Shown here: positions 25,071 through 38,300 of the stretch, piece by piece
Numbering within the stretch: position 1 is the stretch's first letter
Layout: the number at the start of each line of letters is the position of its first letter
From: Blattamonas nauphoetae
Lineage: Eukaryota > Preaxostyla > Oxymonadida
DNA length: 64,000 bases
Reading direction: 5' to 3'
Assembly: GCA_033064195.1 (NCBI GenBank)
Contig: JARBJD010000174.1
Location: forward strand, 62,001-126,000
The notes under the pieces: generated by a model
Databases searched by the model: none
Told to the model about the DNA's origin: nothing
Seen by the model: only the letters and a program-made list of their open reading frames with translations
Made by a program: the position numbers and the translations under genes

Positions 25071-25700
25071 ATGTCAGCTGGAAACTACAAACTCAATGAA
25101 GGACTCCTTGCCAAGATGACTGCCAAGCCAATGGAAGGCATCTCGGAGAACCTCCTCAAACAACACTTTGACCTTTACAAGGGATACGTCACCAATGCCA
25201 ACAACCTGCTCAAGGAACTGTCAAGCGGAGCTCACACAGGACAAGCAGCCGTCGACCGTCGTCGTCGCCTCGGCTTTGAAATCAACGGAGTGATTATGCA
25301 CGAATTGTTCTTCGAGAACCTTACTCCGGAAAACACGACCCCTGGTGACAAAGTGAAGGCGTTCTTCTCAAAATACTATGGCTCGTGGGAGAAGTTTATT
25401 GCCGAACTGGAAAACGCCGGAGGCACCCGTGGCGTTGGTTGGGTTGCTGTGATGTTTGACAAGCTGACAGACACTCTGACAACAACGTGGGTTGAAGAAC
25501 ACCACCTCGGAATGCTGGCGAACATGGAACCACTGCTTCTTGTGGACTGCTGGGAGCATGCGTTCATTGTTGACTTTGGGTCGACTGGCCGTGGAAACTA
25601 CGTGAAGACACTGCTGAAGCACATCGACTGGGAGGTTGTCTGCAAGCGGATTGCCTCAGCAGAAGGAAACCAACAAGTGGTGAGATGTGTTCAGAAGTAA
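25071..25700 (+). CDS. Fe/Mn-family superoxide dismutase
   Basis: An intronless frame of 209 aa starts at the ATG at 25071. An upstream in-frame extension to 24963 uses a poor start and overlaps the divergent gene. The enzyme converts superoxide to hydrogen peroxide and oxygen. Likely metal ligands are His32 (KQHFDLYKGYV), His77 (VIMHELFF), Asp159 and His163 (VDCWEHAF). The residue four before the second His is Gly, as in Mn-type enzymes, whereas classical FeSOD has Gln there. EEHH replaces the usual Asn-Gln-Asp region, so metal preference cannot be called. The protein has no targeting peptide and is probably cytosolic, which suits an anaerobe meeting oxygen. Codon use is more GC-rich than its neighbours, as expected for a highly expressed gene. 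Confidence 0.93.
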   Translation: MSAGNYKLNEGLLAKMTAKPMEGISENLLKQHFDLYKGYVTNANNLLKELSSGAHTGQAAVDRRRRLGFEINGVIMHELFFENLTPENTTPGDKVKAFFSKYYGSWEKFIAELENAGGTRGVGWVAVMFDKLTDTLTTTWVEEHHLGMLANMEPLLLVDCWEHAFIVDFGSTGRGNYVKTLLKHIDWEVVCKRIASAEGNQQVVRCVQK

Positions 25701-25908
25701 GATGCTGTGATTATTGTCGAAAGCGAGCTTTCTCGCTCAAGACTGCTTTATCCCCTTTTTCTTTCTATCCGACCTTCATTCGATTATTACGTATAGTTTT
25801 ACAGATTTATTCCTTTCATTAAGCTTGCTGAGGAAAACAGGATGTCCAAACTCCGGTAATTCGTCATCAAATGAAAATTCCTGAAGTGGGAAAGGAAGAA
25901 GTATAGAA

Positions 25909-28900
25909 TTAATTCTGATTTGTATTCAAATCATTGTACATTTCAGGATCGAAAGGAAGATTTTTCAAAACGAAAGCTGCGTTCCATTGCCCCTCTGAGA
26001 AAGAATAATCTGGATCAGGCGAAGTCAAGAGAGCAAGGAGTGCTGACGAAACAACACGAATAGATCTTGTGGGATGGTCCAGAAGAGGGAAGAGAAGAGG
26101 ATGGAGGATGGGGAGGATCTCTCTCAGCTGACAGAGGAAAAAGACAGATGACGAGATCATCGAAGCACACCTCCTCTTTTTGGAGCCTGCCGAGTGTGTG
26201 AAGGGCAGCGAGAGTGACAGTCGTGTAGATCGGGAGCTCAACATAGAGGGTGAGCGGGAGAACAACAGCATCCATTTCTGAGTCTGTTTTGGTCTCCTTC
26301 AAAGATTCAACAAGGTCTGCAGAACAAAGAAGAGACGACGAGTGAAGAACGATGGAAAGAGGAATGATGAAAAATGATGAGAAAGAGTTGACAGACCTTG
26401 GTTGATTGATGAAGGCAGACGGATCGTGAATGGTGTTTGAGCTGGCGCTGACGAAATCGGATTCAAAATATTCAGTTCGGCTTCCACACACTCCTTGATC
26501 GGTATTTCTGTCCATTCCTCGTCGACCCTCACAAATCCCTCCATCTTCGTCTCTCCCTTCACTTTGTCCTCTTCCACTCTCTCACTTGGCACATCCTTCC
26601 CCTCGTTGTCCTTATCGTCTGCTTTCACCTCTTCCGTGTCTCCCATAGCACTGTCTGCAGTTGTGAGGATAACCTTCTCGAACACACTTGCATCGATCGG
26701 GTCGAGTGGTGGGATTTCTGTGAGGTGAAGTGGAGATGATGGTTGGTGTTCGGGTGATTCTTGGACAGGCGATGGTTGTTGCGACGGGGTTTCTGGCTCA
26801 ACTGTCTGAGATGGATCTGATATAGGTTCTTCCTCAGTCAACTGCGTTGTCGTCTGATCAGAGACTTCGGGTGATGGTTCGACTGTGGATTCTTCACTAT
26901 TTGTGGGTTGAGACGTTTCGATTGATGGAGATTCTGTTTCAACTTCGAGTTCAGGCTGTGGTTCCGGAGGAATCGGAGTGTTAACTTGGCGATTAGCCCC
27001 CTCTCTTTCACCAGTCTCTGTCCCTCTCTTCTCTTCCTCAGTTGGAGCTTTTTCTTTTCTTTTGTTCTCCGCCTGTTTCCGAATTTCCTCCCTCGCCCTT
27101 TCCTCTTCCACTTTCTTCTCCTCAAGCATTCTCCTTGTCTCTTCCACTCTCCGCCCCACCAACTCCGCAACAAGCACCTTCGACAACTGAGACCCGGACG
27201 TTCTCTGACAGATTGATGTCATCACCGCCGTCGAAGCAATCAGAGTCAGACATTCGCCGATCAGATTCGATTTGACGATCGCTGCTTGCTCCTTCGATAG
27301 ATTGGACGACGTGTGGAGGGAGAAGAGGACATTGAAGAAGAACGGTGTGTACTGTGACTCCAGCGATGAGAGCGACGGTGTCTTGTTATTCGACACGAGA
27401 AGTCGCATCGGAATCTTCACATGCATGTCTCTATCGAACGAACGAGTGAATCGCACCGTTTGGCGGACACAGGAAAGGAGTGGAGAGAGGTCCAAGTCGG
27501 TGATATGGTACTTATCCAGTGTGAAGATGATGGATTCAATGATTGGTGCAAGGTCCATGAGAACCTTGCTCTGCCACATCACAATCCCCATCACCATCGG
27601 CTGCAGCTCGTGTGTGATCCGAGTTGTGGCGACTGTGTATGGATGATACGGCGTGTACGACGATTTTGTTGTCTTCGGATTGAACCCTTCCCATTCTGGG
27701 CGAGCCCAGCTCAGAAGGTGTGTCGGAATTGCGTGAGAATAGATGGTGCACATGAACACCGAAAACTTGCTCCACAATTCTTTGCCGAAGAGGTGCTGGT
27801 TTGGTTCGTCCACATTGACGGCTGGAACGATGGTTTCTGTGTCACAGTTTCCACACTGAAGCTTCTGCTCTTCCAGGAACGAGCCCCTTGTCTGTCTGAT
27901 GCAAGCATCCGCCAGAAATGTCACAATTGGCAGCGTAAATGGAGAAAGCGCCGGTTTCGTCGGGAGTGTGTGAGCACGAGCCACAAGTTTGAGGAAAGAT
28001 TCAAAAATGGTCGTGTCGATTGGTGCCTCGTTGAGAGACGATTTTGCTCCAATCACAGCCCCACACTTTGAGCATCTGATGTCGACTTCCACGTCCTTCA
28101 CCGTCTGAACATCTCCGCTGAGGACAGCCTGGAGTGTCGACGAAGGGATGGAGTGATGGCATGGATACGTGAGGACATCAAAGTGGAAAGCGAAGACAGA
28201 AATGAGAGTCTTCATCATCGGCGAGAAGACGCTTCTAATCCAATTCAGGTTTGTCATCTGAAGGTCTTTCACCGGAGTCGTCGCTTGGATGGTGAATGCG
28301 ATGGATCTCACAAACGAGTGAGCTTCAGAGATCTCCCAAAGATTCTCCTCTTTCCTCCATTTTGGAGCAAGTGGGACCATCTCTTCGAGTGACGTCTCCA
28401 GTTCAGACAAAATGGGATCAATCACACTTCGCCAGCAAGTCGGCCAGAAGTACGGCGAGAATCTGCGTCCCTTTTGATGGATGTATCCGAGCAGGGTGGT
28501 GAATGCCTTCTGCCGGAAAGTGGTGTAGAGGCAGAGAGTGTTGTATTTCTGCTGATCCTTCGGGTCGAGGTCGATGAACATGTTTGAGTCCGAGTGCTCT
28601 TTCTCGAGGTTGGCGAGGGTGATGGTGGAGAGTGACTGCATCACAGGAAGATGAAGTGATGTCAGGTGTTCTTCATCAAACTGTCCAATATTTGGATGAG
28701 CTGCGTTCTTCGCGAACAACTGAACAAGCATTTGCGCAAACTTATCATTCGGATTGAAAGATGGTTCATCGTCTTCATCGTGAACTGCCAGGGCTGGCTC
28801 TGATCCATCGACAACCTGAAGGAGTCTCCGAAGATTCTCGATTGCTTTCCACGGAATTTCTCGGAGCCAGATGAAGGCCGCGCAAGGCGGTGAGAACGGG

Positions 28901-31900
28901 AGAGAAGACGCAACTGTGAGTGCTGAGCAGAGTTGGGGCAGACTTCCAAATGGAATGCAGAACGGGAGGTATTCCTTCAGAATGCGTTCGAGGAGTTTGA
29001 AGGTGTTTTCCACGAGTGCTTTACTCTCCTCAGCTTGCCTGTTCTTATTCTGTCCTCCCTGTTCCATTCCATCACGATCAACCCTAACAACAGAATCTGA
29101 TTTCTGGGACCACTCCAATGTTTGCGCAATGTGAATCTTTAGAACTCGTCTGAGAGAGAGGATGAGGACGTTCCATCCACTGCACAGTCGTGGGCCAGCG
29201 AGAGAGATCAACTGCGAAATGCATTCAATAGCCAACGATGCGACACTAACGTTTGTTGTCGTGCTGAGTGTCTCGAATGGACGGGCGAGGTTGGAATGTC
29301 TGTTGAAGAGTGATTCATACGTTTCAACATGATCTGTATCAAGTTGAGATGTGGTCGGCGATGTGGACGAATCTTTTGGAGTCTGGTCGAGTTGGGTGTT
29401 CTGGACGGTTTCAGAGATTGGCTGCCCATTATTGGCGAATGGAGCGATCAGCTCGTCGTTGTTGCTGAATGGATGGATGAAGGTGCTCGGAATGAGGAGA
29501 TCTGCTCGTTGGAACAGCCCAAGCACTGTCTGCCGAATGATGACAACAGCGAGGGTGCTCATGTGCTCGTTCGTACTCTTCAGAGCAACTGTTGTGAGGT
29601 GATTCATGACAACAGGGAAGATCTCGTCCCAAATCGCGAATGGTCTGCCAAGGTTGAATGACAAAACATCCTGCAGCTTCTGAAGTGCGTAGAGTGGCGA
29701 CGGTGTGGTCGAGAGAGGAAGAAGAGAGACCGACGAACCCGCATAGCGGTGGAGAACATTTGCATCAATCATGTCCTGCTGAGAGACACTCAACAGACCT
29801 TGAATAAAGTCAACAAGAGACTCCGGAAGAAGGCGATTCGATGCAGTGAAGAGTGACTCGACGTTGTTCTTGAACGAGAACTTGGAGACTTTGAAGAGGA
29901 AGACACTGTTCATCAGAGACTGCTTGTCCAATCGTTGTCCGTCTCGAATGAGAGTCTCCTGCTCATCGTCAACGACTGTTGCTTTGTTTTGTGTGTTGAC
30001 CGCAAAAGACATTTCCATGTCTCTCGTCGAAATACCTTCGGAGAGAGTGTGGAGACGATGGAGTTGTGACGAGAGGAGAAGAACTGGCGCCCAATCAGAC
30101 CCGAACAGAGCCCCGTCTTTGTTGATTTGCGCCGACTGGAAGAGCGTCTTTATCGCATCTGTGTTTTTGGTTTTGAGGGCCTTCTGTGTTTGAAGTGTTG
30201 AGTTGATGATCTTCTTTTGACTCCTATTCTCAAGTGAGAGGTGAGGGAGCCCTGTTGAGTTAATCAAAGCTGAGATCAACGCTGCTCGTTCTGTCTTGAG
30301 TTGGAGTTTACAAGCCAAGTGAAGAAGCTTTTGTTGCGATGAGAGACACTGTTTGAGAGTTTCCGGTTCTTCCGAGTTCTCGAAAACACGAGTGAAGACA
30401 GCAATGAAAGGCCAGCATAATATTTCGACAGCATTGAGGAGATTTTGAGAAGTGATGAAATTGGTTGGTGGACTTGTTTCCACGCCAAGTGGCTTCTTCT
30501 CCTCTTCTTCAAGTTCCATCTTTTCAGTTGGAATAACACTGAGATCTGGGTCCGGGACGCACTCATCTTCCGTTGTTGTGGCGGCCTTCGTGTTTCCGTT
30601 GTCGGAGGATGGTTCACCATTCTGAGATGAAGGTGGGGTATCGGAACCAGTCTTCTCTTCTTCGTCAGACACTTGTTTGACTTCATCCGGTGTTGGCTCT
30701 GGTTGAACCTCCGTTTCCAGTGGAAGAGATTCTTGGTGTTTGTCTGATTGTTCCGGAGGTTGTGTTGTGGTCTCTGCGTCTGGAGAATCCTGGTTTACAG
30801 GTGATTCTTTATGTGCATCCTGTTCTTCAGTTTCCGTCTCGGGTTTGGATTCTGCTTCAGCCTCTATCGCTGCTTCCTCGTCTTTCTGAATCTCCTCCTG
30901 TTTCTCATCGTTACTTTCTTTGCTCCGCTCTTTCTCGTTGTCAATCACTGGTGATTGTGCGACCTTGTCTCGTTTTGTTTTGTCCCTTTCCTGATCGAGA
31001 ACGCGGTTTCTGAGCCTCTCAATCATTCTCTTCGCAATGAGAGCCCTCTCTTCCTGTGCCCGCTCCTCCATTTCCTTCCTGAACTGTTCCTTTGTCATCG
31101 TCTCCTTCTGATAATCGAGTGCCTTTGAGATTCGCTCGTCGTCGTCACCAAACACCCGAATTTCGTTTTCAAGAACTCGCGTATAGCAAGCATCCAACCA
31201 TTCTGGATTATCAAAACCACCTTCTTGTCCCTGAAGGATGAATGTGGACCGTGGATAAATTGTGAGCTCCGTTGGGCGTGGCTCCGGCTCCTTCTTTTTC
31301 TTTCCTTGAGCCGGACTTTTTCCATGAGCAAAGCTATGCAACATCACAACCTGATACGCAATAACACTGCAAACATCGGCGTCTGGGAAGATTCCAGGGT
31401 TTTGTTCTGTGTATTCGTTCCCAAACAACTCCGTCATTCTGAAGATGACTTGAGATTCGCCCTGAATTCTGAATGTGGACAAAATCGCTCCAATAGCAAT
31501 ATCAAGTGGCAGTCCTTTGAAGTTGAAGAGAGCTAGATAAGCTTTTATGATTTCGGTGACGAAAGGAGTTGAGGATGAGAAGAATGCTCCCATGGCACTT
31601 GGAGAAAGGAGAGATGTATGATTATACAGGAAACTGGCTAAATCAGCCGGATCTTCCTTGCAGAGCTTGTTGCGGTAAAGAAAATCGATTCCTTTTGACG
31701 GTTTCATGTTGAAGAGGAACGCTGCTTTGCTGATGAGTGCTTTGGCGTATTTGGATGAGACAACCGATGAAGGTGCTGGAGGGGTATCGGTGGTCAGAGT
31801 TGTTATTCCCCACATTTCAAGCACATTGACAAGGTCAACCATGGCTTGAAACGCGGCATCCACTGTCGGCTCAAGGTTGACGTTGGTCTCGGAATATGCA

Positions 31901-33397
31901 ACATCCTTGTCTTGTGCAAAACGTGAAAGTCCCTCCAAAAGACGTTCAACATGATTTTCTTCTCCGATCTCACAGTCAAAGACACAAAACATGCTGCTGA
32001 GGATCCTTAGCGAACGAGGAGGCTGGTTCGGAGTATTTTGTGGTTTTTTTGGATCATTTCGAAGACGAAAGAGAGGAGAAATGAATAGATCAATGATCGT
32101 TCGTTTTTCCGCGATCATGACATCAGGTTGATTGAGAACATGAGTAAACACGGAAAGGAGGGACGAAAACTCGTCTTTCATGGATAATTTTCCGGAATCT
32201 GTAAATAATACTTTGTTTGGTGTTATTCCAATTAAAAGAATGGCATGTGTTGCGATGGAGACAGAGTATCGAAATGCCTGAAGGGTTCGGCATCCTGAAT
32301 TACACAAGGCAGCTGGGAGAATGTTTTGCTTCAACGCAAGAGACAAAGGATAGAATGGTGTGTTGTATGATGTATGAAGGAGAGATGGGTGATGTGTGAG
32401 GATAAATAGAAGAGATGACAGAGAGAGTAGCCTGCAGAGGATAGTCGGCTGAGTTGATGTAACAGATCCTGCATAAGACACTGTAACAACATCATTAACA
32501 GAAATTTTGGATTGAGTGACACATATTTTTGTTCGATAAGGAGCAGGAACACTGAAATCTTCAACAGAAAATTGTGACAGATATTCAATGATATTGACGC
32601 ATCTTTGCACAGCTTCTCGAGTTTCCGTTAAATTTCCATCATTGTGTTTTGTTTTAGCGACGACAAAGGCATGATTAACGATTCCATGGAGTTTCTTCAG
32701 AGCAGTCTCTTGGTCCTGGAGAGAATGAAGTCCAACATAAGCAAATTCGAAGAGTCGCACTAACATAAAAGATTCTGCTCCAGAATGAACATTCCATCCG
32801 GGCGATAGAAATGCGGTGTGGAGAAGCTGAGAAGAATGAACGAATCAACGAAAAAACTGTAGTTACGAGAACTGCACAATTTGATTTTGGAGTGAGAAGA
32901 GCTGACTCAGCAATAGACAGTAGCCTGAGAAATGGGCTGTCTTTTCCTTGAAATTCAGTCGAACAATTCTCTGATTTAAAGAGATCCCATTCAATCCACA
33001 ACTGAAAAATATGCAGGGAAACGAAAAGAAGAAAGCAAACAGTAAGAGTCTTCACTACAGTTTCTGCGATTGATGCTTTCTTAAGTTCAAGACATTGATC
33101 CAGGGAATCGAGGTATGTCGGGGTGCTTGAATGAACATGGATGAAGAATATCAGGAAATAGAGTTGAAAGAAGAGGAACAAAAATGGAATGAAATACAAA
33201 ATGAATGATATCAAACCATTGGGGGAGCCTTTGTTGGGAGACATTGTCTGATAGTGTTTTGTGGAAAGATGATGTGATGATAACGCAGGAAACAGACCTT
33301 TGAGAGTTTGGAGTTTTTTCCTCTGATCTCGTGACTTCATTACAGGTAATGACGAGATGAGTTCATCGATGGAACTGAGGACCTGGACTTGCGTCAT
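25909..33397 (-). CDS. Large Sec7-domain ArfGEF, BIG type, seven exons
   Basis: Exons: 33397-33298, 33247-33217, 33125-33041, 33001-32867, 32826-26397, 26316-26153, 26127-25909; total 7,164 nt (2,387 aa). The N-terminal region fits the DCB domain. A HUS-box-like motif follows (FCVFDCEIGEENHVERLLEG). The Sec7 domain spans about 31750-31300 (FNMKPSKGIDFLYRNKL; FRIQGESQVIFRM with the catalytic Glu finger; DADVCSVIAYQVVMLHS). Acidic, coiled, charged linkers come after Sec7 and near the C-terminus. Long helical regions correspond to the HDS domains. It should load GTP onto Arf at the trans-Golgi or endosomes. Here 'LNTDLHN' is replaced by LHSFAHGK, an unusual end to the Sec7 motif. The start is 13-43 bp from the divergent F-box gene. 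Confidence 0.87.
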
Positions 33398-33439
33398 CAG
33401 ACAAATTCCATGATGGGTATGGATCTGTCCAAAAACACT
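33398..33439. promoter_or_regulatory. Very short divergent promoter
   Basis: The ArfGEF ATG (33397, minus) and the next plus-strand gene's ATG (33410, or more likely 33440) are 12-42 bp apart. Transcripts must start almost at the ATG or overlap in opposite directions. Confidence 0.45.
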
Positions 33440-34706
33440 ATGGATACTGTTAGTTCCACTCTTGGTGTCTTCTCACAGTTAAAAAAACCTGTTTTATTAG
33501 CTATTCTTGGTCAATTGTCACCTAGAATTCTTGGCACCGTCTCTTCTTTGTTCTTTATCATTTTGGACAGCTCCTTCTTACATCAAAAGCGTTCAGGGAT
33601 CTCGTTTTCTCTGAAGATGTTTGTGCCCTTCAGATTCAACGAATCAAAGATAAGGCTCGACGTGAGCGCGATAACCTTGGAGTCGGGATCAAATATGATA
33701 TGTTTGATTCATACGATGATAAGTTCTCTGGTGATGATTGTATCACATTGAAAAGAGATGGAGATGTTCTTGATTCTTTTATGGCTGGTGATATCGAAGA
33801 TGCTAAGCCCAAATCTCAGCAAGAACGCTGGAGAGTGGATGTATGAAACTTTCAAACATCATCTTTCAATAGCTTCAAGAACGAGGAAGGCGCTGTCCAC
33901 ATTGTCAGATGTGCAATGTTCATGCTGAGCGTGGTACAAAAGTAGTTTTGGAGGGAGGAAAAGCCAAATACTTTCATAGACACTGTTTCCAAGAATTCGT
34001 CAAGAAAACATTCGAGGAACGCCTATCGCCACCCATTATCGAGAAGCCATTTGTTCTTCTTGCTGGAGTTAGAGGATATGAATCAGTAAAACCACTTGAA
34101 ACTTACTTTACCGTCACAAAACAGGAGTCAAAGGAAGAGGAAGATGAGGATGAACTAGAAGATTGGGAAAAGGAGTTGGAGGACGAAAAAGAAGCACAAA
34201 AGGAAAAAGAAAATACAAAGGAAATGCAGGAGAACCTTCACCAATCAATGAACGACGCATTCAAAGAGTTCCCACAACTCCTTAAGGACCTCGATCTACA
34301 GTTGACAATTCCTCGACCAGATGGAACCACTGCCAAAATAGTTTATGTATTCTTCAGAAAACCCTTAATTTCAAAACGAACCATCGTGGAAGAACCGGAG
34401 GAGGAACCTTCAATCCAAAACATCGTTGACAAGTCTCTTCGACAAATTGCACATGAACAAATCCTGAATTTGGTTGCACCTCTATGTTCTGTTTCATCAC
34501 TGCGGGGTGATAAGAGGTATGAGGTGAAGAAAGATCAGGATAAGAATGTCAAAGAAATCATTACCAAATTTGAAGATGCATGGAATGAGGCAGTCATGCC
34601 ACGGGTGAGATCACTTCCATCATACGCGGAACTCCCAAGACTAGTAACTTCGCAGTCTTTTGTGACTCCATTCAAGAATATCGGTCAACCAATTTTCTCG
34701 AAATGA
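33440..34706 (+). CDS. F-box-like protein with Cys/His-rich segment, four exons
   Basis: Exons 33440-33448, 33479-33538, 33571-33840 and 33873-34706 sum to 1,173 nt (390 aa); in-frame ATGs at 33410, 33413 and 33419 could lengthen it slightly. The spliced N-terminus reads KKPVLLAILGQLSPRILGT and then LLLTSKAFRDLVFSEDV, a good F-box-like pattern for Skp1 binding. Around residue 120 a Cys/His cluster (RRCPHCQMCN, then YFHRHCFQEF) suggests a zinc-binding knuckle. An acidic coiled segment and a helical C-terminus follow. A role as a ubiquitin-ligase substrate receptor is inference; the full domain order is not one I recognise. Confidence 0.65.
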
Positions 34707-34819
34707 AAAACCTTCTTTTTGCACTTCACATTGAATTTCTTTGAATTTCACTCAACCAAGAACGTTTAGTGTCCTGTTTTAGGCCATTTCTGCAAAAGTG
34801 CCGGGCAAATACACATTTA

Positions 34820-35194
34820 TCAGTCTGTATTGGAGGAGAGTTGTTCGTTCGCCAATGCTTGGATCATTTCGGCAAATTTGGCATTTCTCCTTTCGATAAA
34901 CATCGGACTTATGTTGAGTAACAAGGTATCGAAAGATTCATAGATTTTATCCTTTGATGGCCCAGATAGAATCTACACAACAAGGAGGATGATGTCAAAC
35001 GACCATTCAAAGAGTAACTGAGAAAGACACCAAACTTTATATCCTTCAGGAGATAGAAATATGTCGCATGATTCGTTTTCGAGGGTGATAAGCGAAAAAG
35101 TTGCGGTATATCCTTCCTTTTCTTTGACGGAAAATGATGTGATGTAGTTCTTGTAATTGTGTGTGATCTCATTCAGTTCTTCATCAATGAACAT
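34820..35194 (-). CDS. GSKIP-domain protein, 103 aa, two exons
   Basis: Exons 35194-35036 and 34972-34820 flank a 63-nt intron and give 312 nt. The product fits the GSKIP fold: VKEKEGYTATFSLITLENES, then DIFLSPEGYK, then a helix pair with YESFDTLLLNISPMFIERR. The GSKIP domain occurs alone in GSK3-interacting proteins and as part of Clu proteins. Here it stands alone at the usual size. Without the splice the frame ends in a hydrophobic tail, which argues for the intron. It is convergent with the F-box gene (113 bp gap). The partner is unknown. Confidence 0.68.
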
Positions 35195-35332
35195 TTTGGG
35201 AAGAGTATATGATTGTGACTTTGTTTCAATGAGGTTTGATGAAAACCGACACGACTGTTACGATCGAACCCTTGGAATTTGAGCAAATTTCTATAAGAGG
35301 GGGAAATTCTTCCTATTGTCGAGTGAAATGAT

Positions 35333-38300
35333 TTAAATAAGATGATAAACATTCTGTAAGTTATGTTTGGCTGTGTCATTCAATGATTGAAGATTTCCCA
35401 TCCAATTCTGACCAAATCCTTGCTTGAGTGTAGTTAATGCTGTCCCAAGAAGTTGTTTCATATCATCGTTCAACCTATACGTCTGATTCGTTGCCAATGT
35501 ACATGAATCAGGATCTGACACAAATGACGCCAGCGCTTCGATAAGAAGCGATGGGAATGTGATCAACGCATTTAGACAGTCGCCTCCTGCCTGAACAAGA
35601 CTGACGAGGCCCTTCATCTCGTTGAGGGTTGTGGTATATTCTGTCGCTGACATAATCAGACACGTGAGGAAATGAGGGATCACTTGGTTTTCGGCAAGTG
35701 TTTGGCACACTTGAACTGGAAAATGAACACACAAACGAGCGAGGCAGTTTGCTGTGGCTGAAGCAACCAGAGTTCCATTCATGCGAGTTTCTTTGTGTCG
35801 TGGGTTGTAAAGAATTGGAGCGTTTAGAACATTGGGAGCAGCAAGGAAGAGAAGAGGAGTGATTGGTTGCAAGAAGCTAGCCAGAACACCTTCCATCTGA
35901 TTTCCCAAAGCATCAATGGTTTCAGCAATGGCCCTCAGTGCATTTATAGAAAGCCTGAACTCCATGTCAGCGTGGTTCGAGTCCGAATTTGCGAACGAGA
36001 TGGTGATCGTGTTTGTGGTTGGGTCAGCTCGCTTCAGATGCTGAGGGACGGAGTATTGAATCAGCAATGGGAAAGACACAGAAAGAAGTGTCTGGTTTTC
36101 CGGGAGATGTGGACCCGTAAAGAGTTGGATGTTGGTTCTGATGAGTTCCGACAGAAATTCAAAGCACCCCAACAGGATGTACTGCGAAGGACTGCTCAGA
36201 ATCGAAAGGGTGAACGGTAAAAAGTTGGTTTGCTGGAAGATCTCGTTCTGCAAAGCTGAGTTTGTGTATTTGATGATTGTGGCGAGTGTTTCAAGTGCCT
36301 CGGAGACAGCGCGGTTCTCGTGGTGTCCAATGTCGTCATCGAGATCAGTTGTGTCGGGTGTTCCGTATTGTTGGAGTTCTGCTTGCGATTGTTGGATTTC
36401 TGCTCTGACCCGTTGATCTTCCCCAGCGACGATGACCACACATTTTGAAACGATCGGAAGGATATACGGTTTGAACGAGTCTTGTTGGAGTTCTGCGGCA
36501 ACTGACTGGACAGACCGAAGAAGAGAAGGAAGCAGGACCTCATCCTGAATGGGCGTGACATCCAGCATGTTCAAAACCGGGCGCATGGCCTTCTCCAGAA
36601 TGGCTGTCTCGTTGAAAAGCCCTCCCGAAGCTGTGACGAGAGCGGTGAGCAAGTCGAGCAAGTACCGTTTCTGCGACGGATCGTACTTCTCCAACATGAT
36701 CAGAATCTGGTCCAGGAATTCCTTTGCATAGGCAATGATTCGACTCCTCGCCTCTTCCACCAGACTCGTCAGAGCTTCACATGCTCGCTTCCTCACCAGA
36801 CGCATTGGATCACCAAGGCAGGTCGTGAGTGCATACAGTGTCTGCTCCAATATTGTGTAATCGGGCGCTCGAGGGAGGTTGATCTCGCTTTGCTCAACAT
36901 ATCCACGCTTGATGTCCCGCTGGTCGAGTGGCCCACAGATCCAGACGTAGTATCGAGACAAAACCCAGCACGAGATCTGCCGAATGAGATACTGCTGGTC
37001 CGTGCAGAAGTTTACAACCCAGGGGAGAATGTAGGGAAGGTTTGGGTGGAGAGCAGCCTGGCAGGACGTCGAGAGAAGACCCAATGCAAATATCCCACTT
37101 TCTCTGTTTTGCCATGAGTTTTCGTCCGTGGCTGCAAAGAGTTGAGACAGTAATGGAACCAGAGATGCAGTGACTTCGTTCGGAAATTGGGCTGAGAGAG
37201 AATGAAGGGAACGGGAGGCTGCTTTTCGGTTTGTGTCTTGTCCTTCTTCTTGTTCATTAAGGAAGTCGTCCTCGTCCTCATCATCATCATCATCTAGATC
37301 CGTATCTGGTTTATCTTGTCCTAAAAATTCGTGTTTAAGATTGAATTATGTGAAGTTTATGAGATCGCAGACCATCGTCCATTTCTTCTCGATATCTTTC
37401 CAGATCAGCATCAGAATAGAGTAATTTGCTTAGAAGGGCTTGTGAAATTCTGATGAGTTCCTTTTCAATAAATAGAAAAACCAGACGCTTCAATTCGAGG
37501 CAAAAAAGCTTGTTGAGACACTTGACGATTTTCAGAAACAATTCCCCAAAAATCTATGGATCGCAATACTAAATCTTCATCATTGCTGTTCATTGTCCCC
37601 AAAACATGTTGCACCATATCAGATGCAAATGGAATGATAGGATGGTTGTCAACTTGGAGCGATGAGATATCTGTCAGACATTTGAGTGATTCCCGTTGAA
37701 GTAACACTGATTGATGATTGATACATTGAAAAATATTCTGGTAAAGGTGCTCTGAATTAATCACACACCTTTAGGTAGAGTTGGAGAGATTCTGTGAAGA
37801 GGAACGGTTGTTCCGCGAAAAAGATTTGGAGTGTTTTCAGTGCCGAAACACACGGATCCACCCTCTGAGGATTAATGAGTTCGATGATTCTTGAGACGAG
37901 ATGTGTCAGTTGTCTAGGAGAGTTTTGGTTCAGAGAACGAAAAGTCACACTGTGAGAGTTGAGGAGCCGAAAAATGTTGTTGGCTGTCTTCAACAATGGT
38001 GAGTAGACATTTGCATGATCCAATGGCCTCAGTTTCGTCTGATGACTTACAATTATTGATGAGTTGGTCGAGAAACGAAAATGAGTTCTCAAAACCAACT
38101 GAGACAATAAATGCAGCTATACATGCTGAAACAGAGTTTCGGATTTCCTTACGTTGATCCTTCAACCCAGGAAGGATGGAATAAAAGATTGATTGCTTGT
38201 CTTCGAAACTCCATTGGCTCTCTCTCTTAAAGAGATTCCGAAGTTGTGTTCCTGCAAATTGGCGAGAGGACATGTCAGGAACTTGAGGAGAGGTCAATAT

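Noticed and set aside
37260-37310. CAT trinucleotide repeat as a microsatellite of interest
   Set aside because: It encodes the poly-Asp acidic loop expected in transportin.
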